A DNA stretch of 64,000 nt from UMGS1519 sp050951005 (GTDB taxonomy: Bacteria > Actinomycetota > Coriobacteriia > Coriobacteriales > Eggerthellaceae), in contig JBMNIP010000004.1 of assembly GCA_050951005.1 (NCBI GenBank), forward strand, positions 421,763 through 485,762. The letters run 5' to 3'. The position numbers and the translations under genes are program-made. Under the pieces are notes generated by a model. That model saw nothing but the letters and a program-made list of their open reading frames with translations. It was not told where the DNA came from and searched no databases. This document shows positions 16,141-23,954 of this stretch, piece by piece. Position 1 is the first letter of the stretch. Each line of letters starts with the position of its first letter.

Positions 16141-18405
16141 ATGGAAAAAATCGTTGAGAGCTTCGAGCTGTATGGCAAGCAGTACCGCTTCGAGACCGGC
16201 GAGCTGGCGAAGCAGGCCAGCGGGGCGGTACTCGTGACCCAGGGGGAGACCACCTGCCTGGTTACCGCCGTCATCTCCAAGGAGGAGAAGGATTACGACT
16301 TCTTCCCGCTGACCGTGGATTACATGGAGAAGCTGTACTCCGTGGGCCGCATCCCGGGCGGTTACCTGAAGCGCGAGGGCAAAGCCAGCAACAAGGGTAC
16401 GCTGACGGCCCGCATGATCGACCGCCCCATTCGCCCGATGTTCGCCGAGGGCTTCAAGCAGGAAGTCCATGTGGTGGCCACCACCTTCGTCTGCGATGGG
16501 GAGGACCAGCCCGACGCCCTGTGCGTAGCAGGCGCCTCTGCCGCGCTGATGCTCGCAGACGCCCCGTTCGAGGGTCCCGTTGCCTGCGTGCGTATCGGCC
16601 GCGACATGGATACGAAGGACTTCATCGTCAATCCCACCTACCAGGAAGCCGAGAATTCCGACCTCGACCTGATCATCGCCGGCGGCCACGATTTCATCTC
16701 GATGGTCGAGGCGGGCGCCCATGAGATCTCCGAGATCGATATGCTGGCCGCTCTCGAATTCGGCCAGAAGGCCATCAACCAATTCTGCGAGGCCGAGCAG
16801 CGCTTCCTGGACAAGTGCACCATCACCCCGCGCGAATGGCCCATCCACCATCCCGATCCTTCGATCGCCGAACGAGTGAACGCCCACTACGACGAGATGT
16901 CGGCGGCGCTTAAGGATGCCGACAAGCTTTCGCGCATCGATAAGGTCGAGGCGTTGAAGGCCTCCATCAAGGAGAACGACTTCACCGAAGAAGAGCGTGA
17001 CGTCTGGGCAAGCGACATCGCCGCCGCCTGCAAGGCGCTCGAGAAGCATGCGATGCGCCGCATGGTCATCGAGACCGGCGAGCGCGCCGACGGCCGTACT
17101 GCCACCGAAGTGCGCCCGCTCTACATCAAGCCCGGTTATCTGCCGCGCGTCCATGGCTCCGGCCTGTTCCAACGCGGGCAGACCCAGGTGCTGTCGGTAT
17201 GCACCTTGGGTATGCTGTCCGAGGCCCAGCGCTTGGATACCATCGAACCGGTCGAGCATGTCCGTTATATGCACCAGTACAACTTCCCGCCGTATTGCAC
17301 GGGCGAGGTCGGCCGCATGGGTGCTCCCAAGCGCCGCGAAATCGGGCACGGTGCCCTGGCGGGTCGTGCGCTTTTGCCGGTGCTCCCCGACGAAGAGGAG
17401 TTCCCGTATGCCATCCGCGTGGTGTCCGAGGTCCTGGAATCCAACGGTTCCAGCTCCATGGCTTCCACCTGCGGTTCCACTCTGGCTCTGATGGACGCCG
17501 GCGTGCCGATCAAGGCGCCGGTCTCCGGTGTGGCCATGGGCTTGATCAAAGAGGATGACGACGTGGTCATCCTCACCGACATCCAGGGTCTTGAGGACTT
17601 CCTGGGTGATATGGACTTCAAGGTGACGGGTACCGAGCAGGGCATCACCGCCCTGCAGATGGACAACAAGGCCAAGGGTCTGTCCACCGAGATCCTGGGC
17701 CGTGCCCTGGCGCAGGCCAAGGAAGGCCGTCACTTCATCCTGAATGCGATGTTGGAGGCAATCCCGGAGCCGCGCCACGAGCTTTCCGAGCTGGCTCCGC
17801 GTATCGAGACCATCCACATCCCGGTCGACAAGATCCGCGATGTCATCGGAACCGGCGGCAAGGTCATTCGCGGCTTGCAGGACGAGACCGGAGCGAAGAT
17901 CGAGGTCGAGGAAGATGGCACCGTGCGCATCGCCGCCACCGAAGGCGAAGGCGGAGCCGCTGCGAAGAAGGCCATCCTCGATATCGTCAAAGTCCCCGAG
18001 GTCGGCGAGATCTACGAGGGCGAAGTGGTCGGCATCAAGGATTTCGGTGCGTTCGTACGCCTGACTCCGAGCAAGGATGGCCTGCTGCATATCTCCCGTG
18101 TGGCTAACGGCCGTGTGGGAAGCGTCGAGGATGTCCTGAAGCTTGGCGACACCGTCAAGGTCGAGGTCATCGAAGTCGATGACAAGGGCAAGATAAGCCT
18201 CGACCGTCTGGATAAGCCCGATGCGCCGGAGGGCTCCTCCGCTCCGCGCCAGCGTCGCGACCGCCGCAACGGCGATCACCACGGCAACCATAACGGCCAT
18301 GGCGACGACCACCGGAACCGCCGCCCCGGAGATTACAACCGCAACGGAGATTCCCATCGCCATCCGCGTCGCCGCAGCAGCGGCAACGGGGACCACGCTG
18401 AATAG
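16141..18405 (+). CDS. pnp: Polyribonucleotide nucleotidyltransferase (PNPase)
   Basis: A 754-residue phosphorolytic 3'-5' exoribonuclease, trimeric, central to mRNA decay. Two RNase PH domains (about 1-230 and 310-550) carry SVGRIPGGYLKREG and SNGSSSMASTCGSTLALMD. A KH domain (about 560-620, IRDVIGTGGKVIRGL) and an S1 domain (about 625-700, GEVVGIKDFGAFV) follow. The last 50 residues are low complexity, rich in His, Asn, Arg and Gly, and are not part of the usual protein. ATG 16141 is the family start (MEKIVESFELYGKQ); the frame is open 61 codons further but without similarity. The ribosome binding site is weak, and a leader hairpin stands upstream. Confidence 0.96.
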   Translation: MEKIVESFELYGKQYRFETGELAKQASGAVLVTQGETTCLVTAVISKEEKDYDFFPLTVDYMEKLYSVGRIPGGYLKREGKASNKGTLTARMIDRPIRPMFAEGFKQEVHVVATTFVCDGEDQPDALCVAGASAALMLADAPFEGPVACVRIGRDMDTKDFIVNPTYQEAENSDLDLIIAGGHDFISMVEAGAHEISEIDMLAALEFGQKAINQFCEAEQRFLDKCTITPREWPIHHPDPSIAERVNAHYDEMSAALKDADKLSRIDKVEALKASIKENDFTEEERDVWASDIAAACKALEKHAMRRMVIETGERADGRTATEVRPLYIKPGYLPRVHGSGLFQRGQTQVLSVCTLGMLSEAQRLDTIEPVEHVRYMHQYNFPPYCTGEVGRMGAPKRREIGHGALAGRALLPVLPDEEEFPYAIRVVSEVLESNGSSSMASTCGSTLALMDAGVPIKAPVSGVAMGLIKEDDDVVILTDIQGLEDFLGDMDFKVTGTEQGITALQMDNKAKGLSTEILGRALAQAKEGRHFILNAMLEAIPEPRHELSELAPRIETIHIPVDKIRDVIGTGGKVIRGLQDETGAKIEVEEDGTVRIAATEGEGGAAAKKAILDIVKVPEVGEIYEGEVVGIKDFGAFVRLTPSKDGLLHISRVANGRVGSVEDVLKLGDTVKVEVIEVDDKGKISLDRLDKPDAPEGSSAPRQRRDRRNGDHHGNHNGHGDDHRNRRPGDYNRNGDSHRHPRRRSSGNGDHAE

Positions 18406-18429
18406 TCGCGCTCCATCTGAAGGTCGCTG

Positions 18430-18470
18430 AAGGCCGCTGCAGCTGAGGTTGCAGCGGCCTTCTTCTCTCT
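18430..18470 (+). terminator. Intrinsic terminator after pnp
   Basis: A perfect 12-bp stem AAGGCCGCTGCA / TGCAGCGGCCTT with an eight-base loop is followed by a pyrimidine-rich tract (CTTCTCTCT). It ends the rpsO-pnp transcript. Confidence 0.85.
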
Positions 18471-18552
18471 CCCTATGAGGCGCACCTATCCGAAGCCGGC
18501 AATGGTGTAGAGTGGCACCTGAAACGTGCGGAGGCGAGCAAGGAGGAAGCGT

Positions 18553-19809
18553 ATGAACCTGGAGATCACGAACCTCGATAACGGGATCACGGTGGCCACC
18601 GATACGATGCCCGGCATCCGTTCCATCACGCTCGGCATCTGGATCAAGGTAGGTTCCCGAGACGAAGAACCTGACCAGCATGGGTTGGCCCACTTCATGG
18701 AACACATGGTTTTCAAGGGCACGCCGCATTATTCGGCAGTGCAGATCTCTGCCGTGTTCGATGCGCTGGGAGCCGAGTTGAATGCGTTTACCAGCAAGGA
18801 ATACACCTGCCTTCATGCTCGGTTCGTCGATGAGAAGCTGGATCAGGTTGTGCCGATCATGGCCGAGATGCTAACCGATTCGCTGTTTGCTCCTGAAGAT
18901 ATCGAGAACGAGCGGGAAGTGGTGGTTGAGGAAATTGCCCGCAGCGAGGATACGCCCGATGATCATGTTTTCGAGCTGTTCAGCCATGCCCTGATGCCCA
19001 CCCACCCGCTCGGGAGGCCCGTTTTGGGCGATCGGAAGCTAGTAGAGGGGTACGGCCATGACGACTGCGAACGATTCCATGCCCTCCATTACGGTACGCA
19101 GAACCTTGTGGTTGCCGCGGCAGGGCATGTGGACCACCGGAAGCTGGTTTCCTTGATAGAAGAGAGCTTCTCCCGTTTGGCCATGGGAGATAAGACCGAA
19201 CGCGTTCCGGCATCGGAGAGCGCCCCCATGTCCTTCTCTTGCCAGACCAAGGATATCGAGCAAGCGCATTTCGTATACGGGTTCCCGTGGATGGATGCCT
19301 CGGATGACCGGCGGTTCGCCGGAGCACTGGCCTCCGCTATCCTGGGCGGATCGATGTCATCGCGCCTGTTCCAAGAAGTACGTGAGAAGAACGGCCTGGC
19401 CTATGCCGTTTTCAGCCAGGGGATACTGTACTCGGATGCCGGGATGTTCTGCATCTATTGCGGCACGCGACCGGACAACCTGAAGCAGGCGCTGTCTATC
19501 GTGCAGCGCGAGGTACGGCGCCTGGCCGAAGAGCCGCCGACCTCCGAGGAGGTGGAACGCCAATGCGGGGCGATCTGCGGATCGCTGCTTCTGGGGATGG
19601 AATCAACCAGCACCCGGATGGCCCGTTTGGGCCGTGCAATTTGCCTGGGGCTTCCCCTTCGCGATGCAGAAGAGCTGGTGGAGCGCTATCGTCAGCTGGG
19701 TCCTGCCGATGTCCAACGGGTGGCGCAGGATTTCATGACCGCGGCGCCGACCCTTGCGGTGGTATCGCCGTTCGAAGAGGGCTCGCTCGCCGGCATTCTT
19801 GAGGCGTAG
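18553..19809 (+). CDS. M16 family zinc peptidase
   Basis: A 418-residue M16 (pitrilysin/processing-peptidase-like) protein. The inverted zinc motif HFMEH gives His47, Glu50 and His51, with a downstream ENEREVVVEEI segment supplying the third ligand, so the active half is intact. The C-terminal half has the usual SRLFQEVREKNGLAY. ATG 18553 has a perfect AGGAGG six bases upstream. An M16 peptidase follows pnp in Bacillus too (mlpA/ymxG), so synteny supports orthology. The natural substrate is not known. A promoter-like element for dapB lies just after its end. Confidence 0.93.
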   Translation: MNLEITNLDNGITVATDTMPGIRSITLGIWIKVGSRDEEPDQHGLAHFMEHMVFKGTPHYSAVQISAVFDALGAELNAFTSKEYTCLHARFVDEKLDQVVPIMAEMLTDSLFAPEDIENEREVVVEEIARSEDTPDDHVFELFSHALMPTHPLGRPVLGDRKLVEGYGHDDCERFHALHYGTQNLVVAAAGHVDHRKLVSLIEESFSRLAMGDKTERVPASESAPMSFSCQTKDIEQAHFVYGFPWMDASDDRRFAGALASAILGGSMSSRLFQEVREKNGLAYAVFSQGILYSDAGMFCIYCGTRPDNLKQALSIVQREVRRLAEEPPTSEEVERQCGAICGSLLLGMESTSTRMARLGRAICLGLPLRDAEELVERYRQLGPADVQRVAQDFMTAAPTLAVVSPFEEGSLAGILEA

Positions 19810-19819
19810 GACTCTAGGC

Positions 19820-19825
19820 TACAAT
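19820..19825 (+). promoter_or_regulatory. Probable -10 of the dapB promoter
   Basis: TACAAT lies 84 bases before dapB. The best -35, TTGAGG at 19799-19804, is 15 bases away, which is short, so only the -10 is convincing. Confidence 0.4.
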
Positions 19826-19847
19826 ATCGGGGAAACATCGACCGGGC

Positions 19848-19870
19848 ATCAGGGGCGAAAGCCCTCTGAT
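19848..19870 (+). other. GAAA-loop hairpin in the dapB leader
   Basis: ATCAG plus GGGC pairs with GCCC plus CTGAT around a GAAA tetraloop, with one bulged T. It has no T run and so is not a terminator; it lies about 38 bases before the dapB start. Confidence 0.4.
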
Positions 19871-19908
19871 GAACGGGAGCATTGGACTAGAGAAAGGTTT
19901 GTGAACGG

Positions 19909-20673
19909 ATGATCAGAGTAGCGGTAATCGGATATGCCGGTCGCATGGGCGACGCGGTGGTGCAGGCAGTTACCGGGGCTGCGGACATGGAGGTGGCGTG
20001 CGGCGTCGACCCCCATACGACTGATGCGGCATTTCCCGTGTACGGAACCATCCAGGAGGCGCTTGCGGCGGAATCCTTCGACGTGATGGTCGACTTCACG
20101 CAACCCGATGTGGTGGAGGGCAATATCCGAGCCGCGTTGCCTCAGGGCGTCGACTGCGTGATAGGCACAACCGGCTTGGCACCCGAAAAGCTCGAAGAGC
20201 TTGCCGGGCTGGCGCCGGAGGGCACCTGCCTGTTCGTGGCCCCGAATTTCACCATCGGTGCGGTGCTCATGATGCAGTTTGCCAAGAAAGCTGCTCCGTA
20301 TTTCCCGGAGGCGGAGGTCATCGAATATCACCATGCGAATAAGAAGGATGCCCCGAGCGGCACCGCCACCCGGACCGCTGCCTTGATCAACGAGGCGCGC
20401 GGACGGGTAAGCGAGGCACCGGGCAAGGAGACCGAGATCCCGGGAGCCGAGGGCGCACGCGGCGCTTTGGTCGAAGGCGTACCGGTGCATTCGGTCCGTT
20501 CGATGGGATTCGTTGCCAGCCAAGAGGTGATCTTCGGGAGCATGGGTCAGACCTTGACGATTCGCCATGACTCATGGGACCGCATGTCCTACATGCCCGG
20601 CGTGCTGTTGGCCATCCGCCGCATGCCCGAATGCAGCGGCTTGATTGTCGGTTTGGAGAACTTCCTTTCCTAA
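19909..20673 (+). CDS. dapB: 4-hydroxy-tetrahydrodipicolinate reductase
   Basis: A 254-residue NAD(P)H-dependent reductase of the lysine/diaminopimelate pathway, acting on the product of DapA. The dinucleotide motif GYAGRMG is at 8-14. The catalytic and substrate-binding segment YHHANKKDAPSGTA is intact, as are GTTG and APNFTIGA. ATG 19909 is the family start (MIRVAVIGYAG). dapA follows 132 bases later after a structured leader. The pair dapB-dapA leading into RNase J and ftsK is conserved in many Gram-positives, though here dapB precedes dapA. Confidence 0.96.
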   Translation: MIRVAVIGYAGRMGDAVVQAVTGAADMEVACGVDPHTTDAAFPVYGTIQEALAAESFDVMVDFTQPDVVEGNIRAALPQGVDCVIGTTGLAPEKLEELAGLAPEGTCLFVAPNFTIGAVLMMQFAKKAAPYFPEAEVIEYHHANKKDAPSGTATRTAALINEARGRVSEAPGKETEIPGAEGARGALVEGVPVHSVRSMGFVASQEVIFGSMGQTLTIRHDSWDRMSYMPGVLLAIRRMPECSGLIVGLENFLS

Positions 20674-20705
20674 ACATGGTTTCATGTGATAATAGAGCGC
20701 AGCTA

Positions 20706-20730
20706 GGCATGCCTCTGAGGGTGGCATGCC
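20706..20730 (+). other. Hairpin of repeated GGCATGCC in the dapA leader
   Basis: Two copies of the self-complementary octamer GGCATGCC (20706-20713 and 20723-20730) flank a nine-base spacer, so the RNA can form an 8-bp stem and the DNA offers two palindromic sites. Confidence 0.45.
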
Positions 20731-20753
20731 CATGATGCAGAGCTTTGAACGTG

Positions 20754-20789
20754 CATTGCCGTTCGGGCCTTCGGACCGACGGTGCAATG
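20754..20789 (+). other. Imperfect hairpin before dapA
   Basis: CATTGC (20754) pairs with GCAATG (ending 20789), with additional CG-rich pairing inside. It ends about 16 bases before the dapA start and just before AAGGAG, so it may influence ribosome access. Confidence 0.3.
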
Positions 20790-20805
20790 GTAAGGAGAAC
20801 GACGA

Positions 20806-21702
20806 ATGGCAGAGGGAACACCCATTTTCGGCACGATGATTCCGGCGATGGTCACTCCGTTCGACAAAGACGGGGAGCTCGATCTGGATCGGGCGCAGGC
20901 TCTGGCGGAGCGTCTGGTTAAGGGCGGGGCAAACGGCCTGGTCATAAACGGTACGACCGGGGAAAGCCCCACGGTGTTCTATCCTCAAAAGATGAAGCTG
21001 TTCAGCGCGGTTGTCGAAGCGGTGGGGGGCAAGGTGCCCATCGTCGCCAATGTGGGCGACAACTGCACCGCCGACACGGTCGATTTCGCACAGGACGTTC
21101 AGAAGCTCGGTGTCGACGGTTTCATGCTGGTTGTGCCCTATTACAACAAACCGCCGCAGGAAGGCCTTTACCGTCATTTCCGCACTATCGCGGAATCAGT
21201 GGATAAGCCCATCATCATGTACAACATTCCCGGCCGTTGCGTTATCAACATGCTGCCGGAAACCACCCTCCGTCTGGCGAACGACGTAGAGAATATCGTC
21301 GCGATCAAGGAAGCAAGCGGAGATCTCGAGCAGATCAAGACTATCATCGACAACGCCCCAGACGATTTCTGGGTGTATTCCGGTGATGACGAGATGACCT
21401 ATGACATCATGAAGCTCGGTGGTGCGGGCGTAATCTCCACCATCGGCAACGTTGCTCCCGGCCGGATGCGGGAAGTCGTCGACTTGTGCAGCAAGGGCGA
21501 CTTCGAAGCAGCGAGCATCGCCAACGAGGCACTGCTTCCGCTGATGCGAGAGCTTTTCATCACCTCTAATCCCATTATGGTGAAGGAAGCGTTGAACCTG
21601 AGCGGTTTCGACGTAGGCGGTCTGCGCCTGCCGCTTATTCCGGCCACACCGGAGCAGTCAGCAGAACTTGCGGAAGTCATGCGTCAAGTGGGCGTGCTCT
21701 GA
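20806..21702 (+). CDS. dapA: 4-hydroxy-tetrahydrodipicolinate synthase
   Basis: A 298-residue TIM-barrel lyase that condenses pyruvate with aspartate semialdehyde, the first committed step of lysine and diaminopimelate synthesis. The Schiff-base lysine is Lys168 (IKEASGD), the catalytic tyrosine Tyr139 (YNIPGR), and NGTTGESPT lies at 48-56. ATG 20806 has AAGGAG upstream. The 132-base leader has two hairpins but is too short for the known lysine riboswitch. RNase J begins 18 bases after the stop, so dapA-rnj are probably cotranscribed. Confidence 0.96.
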   Translation: MAEGTPIFGTMIPAMVTPFDKDGELDLDRAQALAERLVKGGANGLVINGTTGESPTVFYPQKMKLFSAVVEAVGGKVPIVANVGDNCTADTVDFAQDVQKLGVDGFMLVVPYYNKPPQEGLYRHFRTIAESVDKPIIMYNIPGRCVINMLPETTLRLANDVENIVAIKEASGDLEQIKTIIDNAPDDFWVYSGDDEMTYDIMKLGGAGVISTIGNVAPGRMREVVDLCSKGDFEAASIANEALLPLMRELFITSNPIMVKEALNLSGFDVGGLRLPLIPATPEQSAELAEVMRQVGVL

Positions 21703-21720
21703 TCACGAGTTAAGGAACCC

Positions 21721-23808
21721 ATGTCAGAACAACAGAAGAAGGAAAACCGCGGCAACGAAGCACGGGGCCGCAGGTCTCGTACTGCCTCCGATACTCCCAA
21801 GGAGGCCAGCAAGAAGAAGCAGGCCGCAAAGTCCAAGAAGGGCAAAGCCCAAGCCGGCCATGACAAGAAAACCGCCTCCGACAAGGCCAAGAAGCATAAA
21901 CAGCCCTCGGGGGATAAGAAATCCAACGGCACCAAGAATAACGGGAGTTCCGATAAGCAGAACGCGAAACGTGCAGGCGGCAACGGAAACAAGCGTCGGC
22001 GCACGGAGTACCGCCGCCATGTGAACCTGGAGCACAAGCGCCCCGAGCTGTCACGCGGTGCGGCGGCAGGGAACACGTCTGACCTGTCGGCCTCGCGCGG
22101 AAAGAGCCTCATCGACCCTGCGCGCCGCAATTTCATGAGCCCGGAAAAGGACCCGAAGGCGGTGTTGAAGGTCATTCCGCTGGGCGGTCTGGATGCCATC
22201 GGCAAGAATATGACCGTCTTCGAATGCGGCAACGACATCGTGCTCGACGATGCCGGCTGTATGTTCCCCGATGACAGCCATCCCGGTATCGACCTTATCC
22301 TGCCCGATTACTCTTACCTGCTGCAGAATGCAGAGAAGCTGCGCGGCATCGTGATAACCCATGGCCACGAGGACCATACCGGCGCGTTGCCGTATGTGAT
22401 GAAGGACCTGGATTGCGAGGTGCCCATCTACGGTACCAAGCTGACCCTCGGCCTGATCGAGGGCAAGTTCAAAGAGCATCATGTGCGCAATGCCAAATTG
22501 GTGGAGATCAAGCCCGGCCAGAGCGTGAAGATGGGATGCTTTACGGCGAACTTCTTTGCGGTGAACCACAGTATCCCCGGTTCTGTCGGAATCTTCTTCA
22601 ACAGTCCTGCCGGCAATGTGCTGCATACCGGCGATTTCAAACTGGACCAGACGCCCATCGACGGCATCACAACCGATTTCGGCGCCATCGCCGAATACGG
22701 CCGTGCTGGTGTGGACTTGATGATGTCGGATTCCACGAACGCCAATATCCCGACCTTCACGCCATCGGAAGCGGAAGTCGGCAAAGTCCTGAACCGTATC
22801 ATCGCGCAGGCGACCGGCCGCGTGGTCATCGCCTCATTCGCCAGCCATATCCACCGTATGCAGCAGATTTGCGATGCTGCCATCGCGAACGGCCGAAAGG
22901 TGGTGGTCACCGGCCGTTCCATGGTGCAGAATACCGACATCGCCCGGCGCCTCGGCTACCTGCATATCTCCGACGATGATTTGCTGGATGCCTATTATAT
23001 GAAGGATGTGCCACCCGAGAAGGTGGTGGTCATGTGCACGGGCAGCCAGGGCGAGCCGTTGTCAGCACTCGCGCGCATCGCGGGGGGTTTGCACAAGACC
23101 ATCTCGCTCGATCGCGGCGATACGGTCATCATCTCGGCCAGCCCCGTTCCCGGAAATGAGAAGGCCGTGACGAACATCATGAACCTCTTGTCCAAGATCG
23201 GTTGCGATGTATGGGATAAGAAGCGGGCCCGTGTCCACGTGTCGGGTCATGCCGGCGCCGAGGAGCTGAAGATCATGCTCTCGATTGCCAAGCCCAAGGC
23301 GTTCATGCCGGTCCATGGCGAGGCCATCCATCTGCGCGCCCATGCCAAGCTCGGCGAGGCGACAGGGGTGCCGCCGGAGAACATCTTCATCTTGGACAAC
23401 GGGGACACCCTGGAGCTCTCTGCCCATGGCGTCGAGCGCGGCGAAACGGTGCAGAACGGCATCGTGCTGGTCGACGGCCTGCGTGTGGGCGACACCAGCG
23501 AAGAGGTCCTCAACGAGCGTTCCGATCTGGCTGAACAGGGCTTTGCCACCATCGCGGCCGCGGTTGACCGTGGCAGCAGGCGCATCGTCGGCAACGTGCA
23601 GGTTGAGATGCACGGCATCACTTCGGGCGAGGATGTGCTGATGCTCAAGGATGCTACCTCGCGCGTGACCAAGAAGCTCTCAGAGGCGCTTCAGGAGAAC
23701 CGCACCACCAAGGAGCTGAAGAAGGCATCGCGCAATGCGCTGCTCGACGTGCTGTGGCGCAATATCAAGCAGCGTCCCATGGTGATTGTGAACATCCTCG
23801 AGGTTTAG
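21721..23808 (+). CDS. rnj: Ribonuclease J with long basic N-terminus
   Basis: A 695-residue RNase J, a zinc metallo-beta-lactamase/beta-CASP nuclease with 5'-3' exo- and endonuclease activity in mRNA decay and rRNA processing. The zinc motif THGHEDH is at 213-219, with later motifs HTGDFK, SDSTNA and VSGHA. RNase J is usually about 555 residues; here about 140 N-terminal residues are extra, very rich in Lys, Arg, Gly, Ser and Asn, and probably disordered and RNA-binding. ATG 21721 has AAGGA five bases upstream. Proteins with such basic tails are known in other Actinobacteria. A strong hairpin follows the gene. Confidence 0.95.
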   Translation: MSEQQKKENRGNEARGRRSRTASDTPKEASKKKQAAKSKKGKAQAGHDKKTASDKAKKHKQPSGDKKSNGTKNNGSSDKQNAKRAGGNGNKRRRTEYRRHVNLEHKRPELSRGAAAGNTSDLSASRGKSLIDPARRNFMSPEKDPKAVLKVIPLGGLDAIGKNMTVFECGNDIVLDDAGCMFPDDSHPGIDLILPDYSYLLQNAEKLRGIVITHGHEDHTGALPYVMKDLDCEVPIYGTKLTLGLIEGKFKEHHVRNAKLVEIKPGQSVKMGCFTANFFAVNHSIPGSVGIFFNSPAGNVLHTGDFKLDQTPIDGITTDFGAIAEYGRAGVDLMMSDSTNANIPTFTPSEAEVGKVLNRIIAQATGRVVIASFASHIHRMQQICDAAIANGRKVVVTGRSMVQNTDIARRLGYLHISDDDLLDAYYMKDVPPEKVVVMCTGSQGEPLSALARIAGGLHKTISLDRGDTVIISASPVPGNEKAVTNIMNLLSKIGCDVWDKKRARVHVSGHAGAEELKIMLSIAKPKAFMPVHGEAIHLRAHAKLGEATGVPPENIFILDNGDTLELSAHGVERGETVQNGIVLVDGLRVGDTSEEVLNERSDLAEQGFATIAAAVDRGSRRIVGNVQVEMHGITSGEDVLMLKDATSRVTKKLSEALQENRTTKELKKASRNALLDVLWRNIKQRPMVIVNILEV

Positions 23809-23832
23809 CTATAATCCGAATTTGGGAATTGT

Positions 23833-23867
23833 TGCCCGGCGGGCATCGGCATGTCGGTGTCCGGGCA
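23833..23867 (+). other. Imperfect hairpin after RNase J gene
   Basis: TGCCCGG and CCGGGCA form a 7-bp stem enclosing 21 bases. No T run follows, so termination is uncertain. Confidence 0.35.
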
Positions 23868-23871
23868 GTAT

Positions 23872-23908
23872 CCGATTCCGCCCCATGAGCCGCATGGGGC
23901 GGAATCGG
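23872..23908 (+). other. Perfect 16-bp hairpin between RNase J and ftsK
   Basis: Bases 23872-23887 (CCGATTCCGCCCCATG) pair perfectly with 23893-23908 around a five-base loop. There is no T tract. It lies 47 bases upstream of the ftsK start. It may act as an RNA stabiliser, a processing site or a protein-binding palindrome. Confidence 0.7.
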
Positions 23909-23954
23909 CATGTAACCGTAAACGTAATCTATCTGCAGTAGAAGGCGGCTCGCA

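Noticed and set aside
15922..18816. A 964-codon open frame on the minus strand opposite pnp and the start of the M16 gene
   Set aside because: It mirrors the codon pattern of the well-recognised pnp gene; GC-rich third positions commonly keep the opposite strand open. The peptide is His/Asp/Gly-rich and resembles no protein.
20674..20805. A lysine riboswitch before dapA
   Set aside because: The space is too short for the five-helix lysine aptamer (about 170 bases) and the conserved core is not visible.
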